The notes beneath the pieces were generated by a model. It saw only the letters and a list, made by a program, of their open reading frames with translations, was not told the DNA's origin and made no database searches. Shown here piece by piece: positions 28,307-37,205 of a stretch of 64,000 nucleotides of DNA. Source of the DNA: GCA-2706205 sp964215955. Lineage in GTDB: Bacteria > Bdellovibrionota > Bacteriovoracia > Bacteriovoracales > Bacteriovoracaceae. The DNA lies in assembly GCA_964215955.1 (NCBI GenBank), contig CAXPDR010000027.1, forward strand, positions 62,001 to 126,000. The letters run 5' to 3'. The stretch's first letter is position 1; the number at the start of each line of letters is the position of its first letter. The translations under genes and the position numbers were made by a program.

Positions 28307-28899
28307 AGTTTTTCCTTTAAATGTTTATAAACTGTTTTGGCCATAATTTTATGTCCATCACTATTGGGGTGAATCCCATCTTCTATATTCAACTCTTTTA
28401 CACCTGCAACACCCTCTAATAAAAATGGAATTTCGTTAATTTCAAATTTTTTAACAAGTTCTTTAAACATCAATTTAAATTGTGAGGTGTATTCTTTTCC
28501 GTAATTTGGGGGAAGTTGCATTCCAGCTAAAAATACAACTAATCCATTTTTTTTGGACATTTGAATTACTTCTTCTAGATTCTTTTGAGATTGTTTTAAA
28601 TCAATTCCTCTTAGACCATCATTGGCGCCTAAAGCAATAATAATAATTTTAGGCTTGGACTTTAAAAACCATTTTAAACGACTTTTACCAGAAGCAGTGG
28701 TTGAACCTGATACACCACCATTCAAAACTTTATATTTATGACCTTTTTCTTTTAGAAGTCTTTCCAGTTCAGATGGATAGGCTAAACTTTGCTCAATCCC
28801 GTAACCTGCAGTTAGAGAATCACCTAATATCAAAATTTTATCATTTGCTTGTAAATGAAAGGAAATAGTAAAAAATAGAAGTAAAATTAGTTTTTTCAT
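28303..28899 (-). CDS. tesA: Periplasmic SGNH lysophospholipase/thioesterase (TesA-like)
   Basis: 198 residues with a signal peptide (MKKLILLLFFTISFHLQA). SGNH blocks: GDSLTAGYG with nucleophile Ser (about 28), GGVSG, GANDG and the catalytic Asp-x-x-His in DGIHPNSDGH near the end. This is multifunctional acyl-CoA thioesterase, protease I and lysophospholipase L1 of E. coli. First gene of the tesA-ybbA-ybbP unit, which supports a shared lipid-processing role. Confidence 0.92.
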   Translation of the reverse strand: MKKLILLLFFTISFHLQANDKILILGDSLTAGYGIEQSLAYPSELERLLKEKGHKYKVLNGGVSGSTTASGKSRLKWFLKSKPKIIIIALGANDGLRGIDLKQSQKNLEEVIQMSKKNGLVVFLAGMQLPPNYGKEYTSQFKLMFKELVKKFEINEIPFLLEGVAGVKELNIEDGIHPNSDGHKIMAKTVYKHLKEKL

Positions 28900-28919
28900 A
28901 AGAATCCGCTTTCTCTAAC

Positions 28920-28948
28920 TTGGAGGAATAACCTGTTCCTGATATATT
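28920..28948 (+). promoter_or_regulatory. Candidate sigma-70 promoter for the membrane peptide and EEP gene
   Basis: TTGGAG at 28920-28925, 17-base spacer, TATATT at 28943-28948, placed 45 bases before the start of the 33-residue ORF and pointing away from the divergent tesA gene. Confidence 0.45.
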
Positions 28949-28992
28949 ATATATAAAAAACATAGAGTTTAATCATAGACAAGGATATAACA

Positions 28993-29094
28993 ATGGCTCA
29001 AATTTTCAAACCAATAGCTGTTATTTTAGTTGGATGCGCAATTTTAGGTGGTGCAGCCCTTGCCATAGCTGTTCCCCTAGGTTTTGTTCTTTAA
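28993..29094 (+). CDS. 33-residue single-helix membrane peptide
   Basis: Small ORF translating to MAQIFKPIAVILVGCAIL then GGAALAIAVPLGFVL. AAGGA lies 7 bases before the ATG, a promoter-like sequence lies upstream, and the stop is 3 bases before the next ATG, so it looks like the first gene of a two-gene transcript. Almost the whole peptide would form one Gly/Ala-rich transmembrane helix with a single Cys. The function is unknown to me. Small membrane proteins of this kind often bind and modulate larger membrane complexes, but nothing here shows a partner. Confidence 0.55.
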   Translation: MAQIFKPIAVILVGCAILGGAALAIAVPLGFVL

Positions 29095-29097
29095 TTA

Positions 29098-29997
29098 ATG
29101 GAGTTAAAAACTCTCCTTTGGAATCTACAAGACTTCTTTGTTTTCCTAGATAAGCACAAGGATGAGGAACTAAGCACAATTTCAGAACCTAAATGGCAAC
29201 TCTTAAGTAGTAGTTTAAAAGATCAAAAACCCCATTTTAAAGTTCAAGCTATTGCTGAACTTATTCTAAATGTAGATCCAGATATATGTTTTTTCACCGA
29301 GGTCGGTGGAAAAGAAAGCCTAGAAAACTTAAATAATTTCTTTTTACACAATAAGTATAATGCTATCCATCACCCTACCAATTCAGATCGCGGTATTGAT
29401 ATGGGCATTTTGATTAGAAAAGGCATGGATTTCAAATCTAAAATGCATACCAACAAAGTCTTTGCTAGAGGTGTATTAGAACTCATGCTAAACACAAATA
29501 CCCAAAGCATACATTTTCTTTTGACCCATCTAAAGTCTAAACTAAACCTTAAGGGTCTGGATTTTGAGGGAAGATCTCAAAGACAACTAGAACTAGAAAA
29601 AATGTCTGATATTTATCATAAGATTAAGGCCAAAAGCGGTTCTCACAAATCTATAATCCTTGGAGACCTAAATGGAATCCTTGCAAGTGATGGACAAGAC
29701 TATGAAATAAGCAAATTTGCCGAAAATTTGGGGCTATCAGATGCGCTAGAAATAGCAAAAATAGCTGAAATTGAGCGTATTACATATGTATATTACAATA
29801 AACAAGGCGATCCAAATCCCATGCAACTAGACTATGTGTTGATTCCTGAGTCTCTGAGCAGTTCAGTAGAGTCTAATGCTACATTTGTCATGAACTTTGA
29901 AGGAAAACCACTTAAAGACTTTCCAACGAGTAAAGAGGAGTTCAGAAAAATGCCAAGTGATCATTACCCTATTTGCGTTACCTACAAGTTAGATTAA
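29098..29997 (+). CDS. Endonuclease/exonuclease/phosphatase (EEP) family protein
   Basis: 299 residues, no signal peptide. The EEP-fold markers are in order: WNLQDF near the start (metal Asn), CFFTEVGG (metal Glu), THLKSKL (His), LGDLNG (Asp-x-Asn), LDYVL and the terminal SDHYP (Asp-His). The metal-dependent phosphodiesterase or phosphatase fold is therefore secure, but its substrate (DNA, RNA, lipid or nucleotide) is not. It starts 3 bases after the small membrane peptide gene and is followed by the YceI-like gene with 55 bases between. Confidence 0.87.
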   Translation: MELKTLLWNLQDFFVFLDKHKDEELSTISEPKWQLLSSSLKDQKPHFKVQAIAELILNVDPDICFFTEVGGKESLENLNNFFLHNKYNAIHHPTNSDRGIDMGILIRKGMDFKSKMHTNKVFARGVLELMLNTNTQSIHFLLTHLKSKLNLKGLDFEGRSQRQLELEKMSDIYHKIKAKSGSHKSIILGDLNGILASDGQDYEISKFAENLGLSDALEIAKIAEIERITYVYYNKQGDPNPMQLDYVLIPESLSSSVESNATFVMNFEGKPLKDFPTSKEEFRKMPSDHYPICVTYKLD

Positions 29998-30052
29998 AAT
30001 TTAAAGAAAAATATCCGATAAATAGTTGAAATTAAAACAAAGGAAAATAGAA

Positions 30053-30541
30053 ATGAAATCATTTTTACTAACACTAGCTCTGGCCCTGTCTTTCAATGTT
30101 TTTGCTGCTGATAAAGGTATTAATATTGATGTTTCCCTATCTCCAGCAGGTTCTTTCCAGGTAAAGACAGATAAAGTTAAAGGTAAACTTAAAGAAAAAA
30201 AAGGCATGTATCAAGCGGATAGACTTTATGTAAAAGTAAAAGATCTTAAGACTGGGATTGAGTTAAGAGATGACCATATGAAGAAGAGAATTCTTACAAA
30301 GGATCCAAAATCTAAAAAGATTACAGTTTCTAAAGTAAAGGCTAAAGGTGGAAGAGGTGTAGGTCTCATTGAAATTAAAGGAATTAAAAAGAAGATTAAA
30401 TTTACTTATAAAACCTCGGGAAAAGTGATGACAGCTAGCTTTAAACTGAACCTGGACGACTTTAAAATCAAAGACTTAAAGTACATGGGAGTTGGAGCTA
30501 AAAACATTGTTGATGTTGTCGCAAATATTCCTATTAAATAG
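30053..30541 (+). CDS. Periplasmic YceI-like protein
   Basis: 162 residues from the ATG at 30053, chosen because AGGAAAA precedes it and a signal peptide follows (MKSFLLTLALALSFNVFA, cleavage after VFA). The mature part is Lys-rich and built of short strands in the YceI order (KGINIDVSLSPAGSFQVKTDKVKG, then LDDFKIKDLKYMGVGAKN...VVANIPIK). YceI proteins are lipocalin-like and bind isoprenoid or other lipids in the periplasm. The family call rests on pattern only. Confidence 0.7.
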   Translation: MKSFLLTLALALSFNVFAADKGINIDVSLSPAGSFQVKTDKVKGKLKEKKGMYQADRLYVKVKDLKTGIELRDDHMKKRILTKDPKSKKITVSKVKAKGGRGVGLIEIKGIKKKIKFTYKTSGKVMTASFKLNLDDFKIKDLKYMGVGAKNIVDVVANIPIK

Positions 30542-30546
30542 CTTAC

Positions 30547-30576
30547 TTGCAGCAAATAAAAGATTATGTGTATAAT
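30547..30576 (+). promoter_or_regulatory. Sigma-70 promoter of rpsU
   Basis: TTGCAG at 30547-30552, 18-base spacer, TATAAT at 30571-30576, 32 bases before the rpsU ATG; a strong AGGAGG site follows at 30593-30598. Confidence 0.7.
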
Positions 30577-30607
30577 ATTACTGTTTAAAAACAGGAGGAG
30601 TATTTAA

Positions 30608-30841
30608 ATGAGTGAAAAGAAGTCAGAAAATTTTAAAATTACAATTGGGGAAGGCTTCCCTGTAGAGAAAGCTTTAAGAAAATTTAAAAGAATGTGTGAC
30701 TCTTACGGAATCGTAAAAAACTATAGGGCCAGACAAGCTTATGCTAAACCTTCTGAAAAGATGAAAGAAAAAAGAGAAAATGCTGAAAAGAGAAGAAGAA
30801 AAACTCTTGGTAAAAGCATCAGATCAAAGTCAAAAATTTAA
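30608..30841 (+). CDS. rpsU: Small ribosomal subunit protein bS21
   Basis: 77 residues, slightly longer than the 71 of E. coli. The family core is clear: VEKALRKFKRMCDSYGI (about 18-34), then a basic tail KKREN-type region ending in KRRRKTLGKSIRSKSKI. bS21 lies at the 30S platform by the anti-Shine-Dalgarno helix and aids initiation. It has its own near-consensus promoter and a perfect AGGAGG site, unlike the typical rpsU-dnaG-rpoD arrangement; neither dnaG nor rpoD is adjacent. Confidence 0.96.
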   Translation: MSEKKSENFKITIGEGFPVEKALRKFKRMCDSYGIVKNYRARQAYAKPSEKMKEKRENAEKRRRKTLGKSIRSKSKI

Positions 30842-31017
30842 ATTCAAATCTTTCATTTTCTAACATCTAACTTACAAGTATTACAAATGAACGTAACTTC
30901 CTGTTTTTACGTAAGTCACGAGTGTGTACATTTTACATACTTTATTATCAATAAATTAAGTCCTACTTATAGTTCTCCCAACTCAAACTAACATGAGTAA
31001 TTTGCAGAAGGGATATT

Positions 31018-31383
31018 ATGAGAAAGTTGCTAGTATTTTTAATCTTAGTTGCCCAAAGCCAGATTGCACTTGCAACTAGCTGTAGAGATGCAGTTGTAAT
31101 TGCTTATGAAAGCTTAGGTGGACATCTTCCAAAGGACTCTTTTAGCAACTCTGAATTCAAAGACTATAATCTTTCAATTGAAGAGTTCAATGCTTTAAGT
31201 TCTGAAGAACAAGAAAAAATCTACATGCAAATTAAGCCGATTGAGTTAATGGTTGAAGAAACTATTGGTATCATCAATCAAAGAATTGGTTCGGTCGCCG
31301 GAACTTTCTATGAATTGTTTATGGCGGACAAGTTGCAATTGTGGAGAGAAGCGAGAGAGTCTTTAAAGTCTTGTCAGGATTAA
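31018..31383 (+). CDS. Small secreted protein of unknown function
   Basis: 121 residues with a signal peptide (MRKLLVFLILVAQSQIALA, cleavage before TSC). The mature part is acidic and mostly helical with two Cys, one near each end (TSCRD and KSCQD), suggesting a disulphide that closes the chain. AAGGG precedes the ATG. Stands alone after rpsU. I recognise no family. Confidence 0.72.
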   Translation: MRKLLVFLILVAQSQIALATSCRDAVVIAYESLGGHLPKDSFSNSEFKDYNLSIEEFNALSSEEQEKIYMQIKPIELMVEETIGIINQRIGSVAGTFYELFMADKLQLWREARESLKSCQD

Positions 31384-31426
31384 GCACAGCTAAAGGGAAT
31401 ACTTTTAATAAACTTAAAAATATTCC

Positions 31427-32095
31427 CTAAAAGCTAAACATGTATTTCATTGTTAAAAGCCTATCACTTTGCTCAAAGTCTAAATCTTCATTGGATTTTG
31501 TGTATTCAGAAATTTTATATTCTACCGTGAAACCATATATAACCATAAAAGGCATAATATGATGACCATTACGACCTATTGTATTTACTCCATCCGCAGA
31601 CACATCATACCCAAGCTTAAAACCTGAATACATTCCCCTTCCCATAAAAACAATTTGATCATAATAAACAGAAAGAAAGTTTATCCTTTCTTTATATAAA
31701 TCTATTTCATTATCTTCAAAATTAAATGCAACATCTTCTATTGAGTTCATATAAAATCTAAATGCGACTCTTGGATGAAGTATATACCTAAATCCAACCG
31801 AGCCATTGGTATAGCTAAACTTTGGCTCACCTGAAAAATTAATCTCAGAGTCATCAAACTCAACTTCCCCATCTGCGTAGTCAATTAACAGTTGTAATCT
31901 CTTACTGAGACTAAAATTTAAATTTATCTCGGTTCCTAAACTTGAATGGGATTTAATTTTCTGATCTATTGAATTTAACTCATTTACACCAGCTATAGAG
32001 GTTGAATAAAAGGATGCTCCTAAGCCAAATCTCAAACCAGCAAGGGCGGTTGATGTATAAAAGAAGATAAGTACAAAAAATACGAGACTCTTCAT
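31427..32095 (-). CDS. Small outer-membrane beta-barrel-like protein
   Basis: 222 residues from the ATG at 32095, where a signal peptide begins (MKSLVFFVLIFFYTSTALA). The mature chain shows repeated amphipathic strands with aromatic ends (LRFGLGASFYST, SVGFRYIL, TMKYMFSF) and a terminal Phe, typical of 8- to 10-stranded outer-membrane barrels. No specific family. A longer reading from 32155 would run through the terminator of the upstream gene, which supports the internal start. Confidence 0.72.
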   Translation of the reverse strand: MKSLVFFVLIFFYTSTALAGLRFGLGASFYSTSIAGVNELNSIDQKIKSHSSLGTEINLNFSLSKRLQLLIDYADGEVEFDDSEINFSGEPKFSYTNGSVGFRYILHPRVAFRFYMNSIEDVAFNFEDNEIDLYKERINFLSVYYDQIVFMGRGMYSGFKLGYDVSADGVNTIGRNGHHIMPFMVIYGFTVEYKISEYTKSNEDLDFEQSDRLLTMKYMFSF

Positions 32096-32122
32096 CTCTG
32101 ATATTCTACCTAATTGAGTTTC

Positions 32123-32154
32123 AAAAAAAAAGATGGCCCAAATTGCTTGGGCCA
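32123..32154 (-). terminator. Rho-independent terminator of the 32.2-kb lipoprotein gene
   Basis: On the minus strand an 8-bp perfect stem (TGGCCCAA with TTGGGCCA, 5-base loop) is followed by TCTTTTTTTT. It lies about 35 bases past the stop of the lipoprotein gene. Confidence 0.85.
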
Positions 32155-32187
32155 CTGAAGTATTTGAAATTTAAGAAAGAATGAGAC

Positions 32188-32949
32188 TTAATTTACTTCC
32201 ATTACTGCTTTTTTTCTGTGCATTCTAAGCAGCTCTCTTTGAAGCTTTCTTTTCACTCTTCTCGATGGCTCTACAGATCCATGTTCAAGTGGAGCTTGCT
32301 GCATTTGCATTTTATTTACATTAGCATTTGGAATTGAAATCCCGCCCATTTTAGACGATATATCTGCGACTAAGACAAACCCATTTTGTCCGGCAGTTTT
32401 TGAAGTATAAACGCCGGCAGCACCCATTACACCATCTTTACTAAATGCTGGTGCTAATACAGCTGTTCCAACTTTTGCTCCTACCTTATCTAAAGCACTA
32501 ATTGGCAATACAACACCTAATGCTTGTGATCCTTCTGCTAGACTTAACAGAACCTTTGCTTTTCCTAGTGGAATTTCTAATACAGCATTATCAGCTATAA
32601 GAGGAATTATTGAACCATTTGGAAGTCTAACAGCTGCCAACTCTAAATTTGCGGCATCAGATAAATTAATATCAATAACTAAAACATTCTGCCCTAATGC
32701 ATCCGCTGTAATAGAAACCGTTCCAACTTCCCTACCATCTTTTGGTAAAATAATTGGTAAACTTGCTGCTGGAATTTGGACATTACCAATATTTAAATCG
32801 GCAGTTAAGCTAACTAAAATATCTCCATCTTCATTACTAGCTGTGGATACTTTAACATCACTGACCATTGAGGATGAAGACCCGCATGAGACAAAAATAG
32901 TTAGAGTTAAAAGACAAAGAAGACCTTTTAGAGTTTTAGAAATTACCAT
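32188..32949 (-). CDS. Putative lipoprotein of unknown function
   Basis: 253 residues with a lipoprotein signal (lipobox IFVSCGSS, Cys22). The body is low in aromatic and charged residues and rich in Val, Ala, Ile, Leu and Gly in strand-like runs (VQIPAASLPIILP, GKAKVLLSLAEGSQALGVVLP), suggesting a beta-repeat surface protein. The C-terminal 30 residues are strongly basic (RRVKRKLQRELLRMHRKK). AGGTAA precedes the ATG. A terminator follows it. No known family. Confidence 0.72.
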   Translation of the reverse strand: MVISKTLKGLLCLLTLTIFVSCGSSSSMVSDVKVSTASNEDGDILVSLTADLNIGNVQIPAASLPIILPKDGREVGTVSITADALGQNVLVIDINLSDAANLELAAVRLPNGSIIPLIADNAVLEIPLGKAKVLLSLAEGSQALGVVLPISALDKVGAKVGTAVLAPAFSKDGVMGAAGVYTSKTAGQNGFVLVADISSKMGGISIPNANVNKMQMQQAPLEHGSVEPSRRVKRKLQRELLRMHRKKAVMEVN

Positions 32950-33170
32950 GAATGTTACCTGTTTCGAAGCGTCGCTTCTTTAGAGGGATTTCGAATACTT
33001 ACCAACTTACGTACCGCCACAATAAAACGTACCACCATAATCGAAATATTGAATGAATTCTAAGATTGATACAATGAACAATGCAGTGCAATATTAGCAA
33101 AAATTTACAAACCCTTCAACCACGGATTATAAAGAAAATATAAAACTTAACTAAATTTAAGGACTTACCC

Positions 33171-33809
33171 ATGCAAAAAATAGACTTTTATTTCGATTTT
33201 TTATCTCCATACTCTTACTTTGCCTGGAAATCCCATCAACAAAAGCTTTCAGATTATAGCTTAGAATGGAATTACAAACCTGTTTTAATGGGAAAACTCT
33301 TTAGCCATCATAAATTTCCTGGCCCGGGGGAAATTATGCCAAAAAGAAATTATGAACTCAAAAACTGTTTTAGAATAGCAGCAAGAGATCAAATCGAATT
33401 CACTCCGCCCAAAACCTTCCCATTTAATCCCCTAGCAATTATTAGATTGGCAACTAATGCTGCCAATAATGGTGATTTAAAATTACAAAAACAAGTAATT
33501 ACACTTATTTTTGATAAAGTCTGGGGACAGGGACAAATCCTCGAAGACCCTGAAGTTATTGAAGAAATCTTAAAAAACGAACATATTCCAATAGATGTCT
33601 TTAACAGATCATTTGAAAAGCCTGCTAAACTAGAATTAAAGGCTAATATTAAAGAATGTATAACCGCCGATATATTTGGAGTTCCAACCTTCAAAGTGAA
33701 TAATGAATTTTTCTGGGGCAATGACTCAATTTCATTTTTAAAGAACTTTTTAGCTGGAAATGACATTTGGAACAAAGAGTTATACAATGAAATACTTAAT
33801 CAAAGGTAA
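33171..33809 (+). CDS. DsbA-fold 2-hydroxychromene-2-carboxylate isomerase-like protein
   Basis: 212 residues. The start IDFYFDFLSPYSYFAW, the FxPLAIIR helix, GQGQILEDPEVI and the late cis-Pro motif GVPTFKV mark the HCCA isomerase/kappa-class glutathione transferase family (thioredoxin fold with helical insert). The Ser in the first motif takes the place of the DsbA Cys pair and binds glutathione. The real substrate here is unknown. AAGGA before the ATG; the downstream adenosine-deaminase-like gene starts 6 bases later, so they form an operon. Confidence 0.87.
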   Translation: MQKIDFYFDFLSPYSYFAWKSHQQKLSDYSLEWNYKPVLMGKLFSHHKFPGPGEIMPKRNYELKNCFRIAARDQIEFTPPKTFPFNPLAIIRLATNAANNGDLKLQKQVITLIFDKVWGQGQILEDPEVIEEILKNEHIPIDVFNRSFEKPAKLELKANIKECITADIFGVPTFKVNNEFFWGNDSISFLKNFLAGNDIWNKELYNEILNQR

Positions 33810-33815
33810 AGAAAT

Positions 33816-35432
33816 ATGGGTGTAAAATTAATCGGACAACTTGCAAAATGCTTAACAGAGATCATAAGTGAAACCAATGGTATCTCCATTTCTGAGACAC
33901 TTGAGCTCGCCGTTATGTCTGAATTTGCAAGAGACAATAATCAAGTAAAAAAGTCCTTAATGGAATTCAACAAACTTCTTGCTGGATATCAGCAATCTGA
34001 AGTCGATATCCAAACCTTACTAACCCATCCAGTTTCTGATGCTTTAAAAGTCTTTTTTAAAAACTTTCCTCTTCCTTACAAAGAAGAACATATCCATCTT
34101 ACAGGATCCTTAACTGCAGATTTTGTTTTCCCTAGATTGAAACCTTTACTTGAAGGACCTAATAAAGAAATTTATTGGAAGAAGATTAGAGAGACTTATG
34201 GAGATGATATAAAAATAGAAACAGTAGAAGATGTAGAAGATCTTCTGACCTTAAAAGAAGAAGAACAATTTGATAGGTACCTTGAGATACTTCTTTTACC
34301 AAAACTAATTCTTACAAGTAGACAAGCACATAAGGAGGCCTCTTATCACATGGCCTCAGAATTATATCACTCATATAATGTTGGTTTCATAAGATTAAAA
34401 TTTACATTCTCAAGGGCTACAACAAATGAGTCTGAAAAAATACCGGGCCTCGATAGTTTAACCGAAGAAGATGTTGTTCTAGGCTTATACGAAGGCTTTA
34501 TGGAATTCAAAAAGAAAGTTCCTGATTTTAATTTTATTTTATCGCCATGTTTTCGAAAGGAAGCCAACTTTTTTGATGATGCTAATTTTGAATCCAAAAA
34601 AGAACATTTTAATCATCAGATTGATCAAATTTTAGAGATTATCAAAAATAATCCACAACTAAAAAAATATGTCACAGATGTAGATACCGTAGGAAATGAA
34701 AGAGAACTTTATCGAAAAGGACATTTCCAAGATATGAAAATGGGTTTTAGAAAGCTTCATTACAAAGGATTTTCAATTAGATCCCACCACGGTGAAACTT
34801 GGCATACACTTAAAAAAGGTGTGCAAGCCGTGGATAATGCTATGAATATTTGGCATATCGATACTCTAGAACACGGATTAAGCTTAGGAATAAACCCCAA
34901 TTTTTATTATCACTCTCTCTATCAAAGAGTTTTACATTGGAACGAGCAAGGTAATGCAGTAAGAAAAAAATCTCAAGAGTGGCATGAACTCGCAGAAATG
35001 GACTGGAGGGATCACGGCCATATAAAAGATAAGCTTTTTGATGGAACGCCCTTATCTCCAGAAGAGAAAACTATTTTTGTGAAAACTAAATTCCATACAG
35101 CAAGAGAAGTTGAACATTATCAGCACGATGTCTTAAATAGGATGCTCACAAAAGGTGTCTCTTTAATTGCCCTTCCATCTTCCAACAAGAGATTAACCGG
35201 ATCTTTTGAGGACTATAAAGACCATCCATTTTCCTGGTGGGAAAAGAAAAGTGTAAAACTAGGAATAGGAACAGATAATTACATTACTCTTGGTACAAAT
35301 TATATCCAAGAACTGTTAATTCTTTTATACACAGATGCGGAAAGTTTAAAGCTGACAAAACTTTTGATGGTTGCAACCAAAGAAGAGAGAAGACCTTATA
35401 TCTCTCAACTTCTTTGGCAAATGAGAAAATAA
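33816..35432 (+). CDS. Adenosine-deaminase-family metal-dependent hydrolase
   Basis: 538 residues, much longer than adenosine deaminase (about 330-350). Family motifs: metal-binding HIHLTGS (about 92), SHHGE (about 328), LEHGL, LPSSNKRL and the catalytic Asp in GTDNY (about 489). Insertions lie between the first two motifs. Deamination of a purine nucleoside or related amine is likely; the exact substrate is not. AAAGG precedes the ATG, and it is coupled to the HCCA-isomerase-like gene upstream. Confidence 0.8.
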   Translation: MGVKLIGQLAKCLTEIISETNGISISETLELAVMSEFARDNNQVKKSLMEFNKLLAGYQQSEVDIQTLLTHPVSDALKVFFKNFPLPYKEEHIHLTGSLTADFVFPRLKPLLEGPNKEIYWKKIRETYGDDIKIETVEDVEDLLTLKEEEQFDRYLEILLLPKLILTSRQAHKEASYHMASELYHSYNVGFIRLKFTFSRATTNESEKIPGLDSLTEEDVVLGLYEGFMEFKKKVPDFNFILSPCFRKEANFFDDANFESKKEHFNHQIDQILEIIKNNPQLKKYVTDVDTVGNERELYRKGHFQDMKMGFRKLHYKGFSIRSHHGETWHTLKKGVQAVDNAMNIWHIDTLEHGLSLGINPNFYYHSLYQRVLHWNEQGNAVRKKSQEWHELAEMDWRDHGHIKDKLFDGTPLSPEEKTIFVKTKFHTAREVEHYQHDVLNRMLTKGVSLIALPSSNKRLTGSFEDYKDHPFSWWEKKSVKLGIGTDNYITLGTNYIQELLILLYTDAESLKLTKLLMVATKEERRPYISQLLWQMRK

Positions 35433-35439
35433 CTTTTTA

Positions 35440-35760
35440 TTATTCTTGAATAAGCTCGTCTTTAATAGCAAGACTTGGTACTTCAACAGAGACCTTTCCT
35501 CTGATGGTAGATACTACATGGCAAACGCTACCCTTTGGACCAATCCAAGCTCCATAATTCCCAGCACTATTAGTCCCTTTGTCTACTGTTATCTCAATAA
35601 ATACAGGATCTGTTGGTTTGGGAGTCAGAGAAAAACAAACTTCAGCAGCAGTATCTCTCGTAGTATTAGAATTTAGCTTATACCAATTCAAAATTTTAAT
35701 TTCAGCGGCGAAACAATTTATGCCCAATAAAAATACACAAAACGTAATAATTTTTTTCAT
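35440..35760 (-). CDS. Small secreted protein of unknown function
   Basis: 106 residues with a signal peptide (MKKIITFCVFLLGINCFA). The mature ~88 residues look all-beta with two Cys (AEVCFSL and GSVCHVV) that could pair. AAGGA precedes the ATG. It lies between the convergent deaminase-like gene (7 bp) and znuB (30 bp), which is on the same strand upstream, so it could be read from the zinc operon. No family recognised. Confidence 0.7.
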   Translation of the reverse strand: MKKIITFCVFLLGINCFAAEIKILNWYKLNSNTTRDTAAEVCFSLTPKPTDPVFIEITVDKGTNSAGNYGAWIGPKGSVCHVVSTIRGKVSVEVPSLAIKDELIQE

Positions 35761-35790
35761 ATAAGTCCTTTTTATTAATTAAAACATCTC

Positions 35791-36657
35791 TTATTTTTTA
35801 TGTCCAATTGGCTTCTTATTATCAGAGTTAGATACTCTACTTTCGATAAAAGCAAAGAGAAAATAAATGAGGGTTATTACGATAACAATAGTTGGAGATG
35901 TTGGAAGTTTTTCATACTTAATATTTAATAAAAAGCCAGTGAAAACAGATATAGAGTTACCAAGAAGAACCAAAAGAACAACTGTTCTATACCGAAGTCT
36001 ACGGGAAAGGCTTAAGAGGATAATAGGAAGCAATAACGTTCCCAAGGTAAATAGAAGGCCAAAAACGTGAATACTAAGACCCATAACGCCGAAAACTAAG
36101 GCTTCAAACCCCAGTGCTCTTTTTTCAATCACTCCTCCATAAAGAGCAAGATCGATTGAATCTTCAAATAATTTTCCTTTAAAGTGAAAAAAGTAACTTA
36201 CACAAAAAAGCCCTACAAATATCAAAAAATAGTTTTCATATTTCGAGGCCGTTACAATATCACCAACAAAGGATCTAGTGAAATGAGATTCTATGAGAGG
36301 GTTGAGCGCAGTGAGAATATGACTTAAAGCAATTGAAATAACAATAATCAATAAAGCTAATTCAGTCTTTAACTGATACCACCTTTTAGACCCTCTAGCA
36401 TGGAAAAAGTAAATAATTCCACTTATACTTAGACTTGTAAAAATACCAAAATGGCCTTCATGAATTGAATTGGTTTCGTGATATAGATAAGAAGCAATAA
36501 AAGCTCCCACGATTACCCCAAGCTGCATGGTCTGCCCTACCATCAGGGTTTCCAATGTTTTGTGTCTCAAAACGAGATGAATACCTAAAATTCCCAAGGA
36601 ACAAGAAAGAAATATACCTACGATGATACTAAGGGAATAAAATTCTAGCATTTCCAT
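35791..36657 (-). CDS. znuB: Zinc ABC transporter permease
   Basis: 288 residues with about eight membrane helices and the ABC-3 family pattern: early SCSLGILGIHLVLRHKTLETL, central FGVMGLSIHVFGLLFTLGTLLLP, C-terminal helices. Forms the inner-membrane channel of the ZnuABC importer. Overlaps the end of znuC by 13 bases. Metal assignment to zinc rests on the adjoining Zur-like regulator and His-rich barrel; a manganese role is possible. Confidence 0.88.
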   Translation of the reverse strand: MEMLEFYSLSIIVGIFLSCSLGILGIHLVLRHKTLETLMVGQTMQLGVIVGAFIASYLYHETNSIHEGHFGIFTSLSISGIIYFFHARGSKRWYQLKTELALLIIVISIALSHILTALNPLIESHFTRSFVGDIVTASKYENYFLIFVGLFCVSYFFHFKGKLFEDSIDLALYGGVIEKRALGFEALVFGVMGLSIHVFGLLFTLGTLLLPIILLSLSRRLRYRTVVLLVLLGNSISVFTGFLLNIKYEKLPTSPTIVIVITLIYFLFAFIESRVSNSDNKKPIGHKK

Positions 36658-37205
36658 TTTTCAAGCTCCACTAGATTAATGATTTCAGCAGGCAAACTCA
36701 TCGCTATATGACCTGTCACTAAAAAAGTCTTTCCAACCTTAGTTAAATTTAAAATTTCCTCAATAATATTTGCTTGAGTTTCAATATCGAGGTGATTCAA
36801 TGGTTCATCCAAAATATATAATAATTTATCTTGGGTCAAAGTACGTGCCAATAGACAGCGTTTTTTCTCCCCTCCACTTGCCATATTCCATGATCTGTCG
36901 AGAAGATTTTTGGGGAAATATAATGTCGTTTTAGAACACAACTCTCCAAGTATAAAAGGAGCTTTTAGATTTAAACTTTCAACTTGAGGTAAATAAGTGA
37001 TTTGATTTAATTTCAAATGAGTTTTAATTTTAGAGTCTAGCCGAATAAGAGATTTCATCAATTGAGTTTTTCCAACTCCATTTCCGGCTTTTAAAATCGT
37101 TATTTTACCTCTGGGAATATTAAAGCTAACTCCTTTAAGAAGTTTTGACCCTGAAGGAGTCTCTAAATCATATCCATTTAATGAGATTAAATTATTTTCT
37201 TCCAT
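36645..37205 (-). CDS. znuC: Zinc ABC transporter ATP-binding protein (short form)
   Basis: 186 residues, much shorter than E. coli ZnuC (251). Walker A GNGVGKT, Q-loop YLPQ, signature ASGGEKKRCLLAR, Walker B LLYILDEPLNHLD and switch His (VTGHIAM) are all present, so the ATPase core is complete; what is missing is the C-terminal extension that follows the core in E. coli ZnuC. I start at the ATG at 37205; an in-frame TTG at 37226 is possible. Overlaps znuA by 14 bases and znuB by 13. Confidence 0.86.
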   Translation of the reverse strand: MEENNLISLNGYDLETPSGSKLLKGVSFNIPRGKITILKAGNGVGKTQLMKSLIRLDSKIKTHLKLNQITYLPQVESLNLKAPFILGELCSKTTLYFPKNLLDRSWNMASGGEKKRCLLARTLTQDKLLYILDEPLNHLDIETQANIIEEILNLTKVGKTFLVTGHIAMSLPAEIINLVELEKWKC

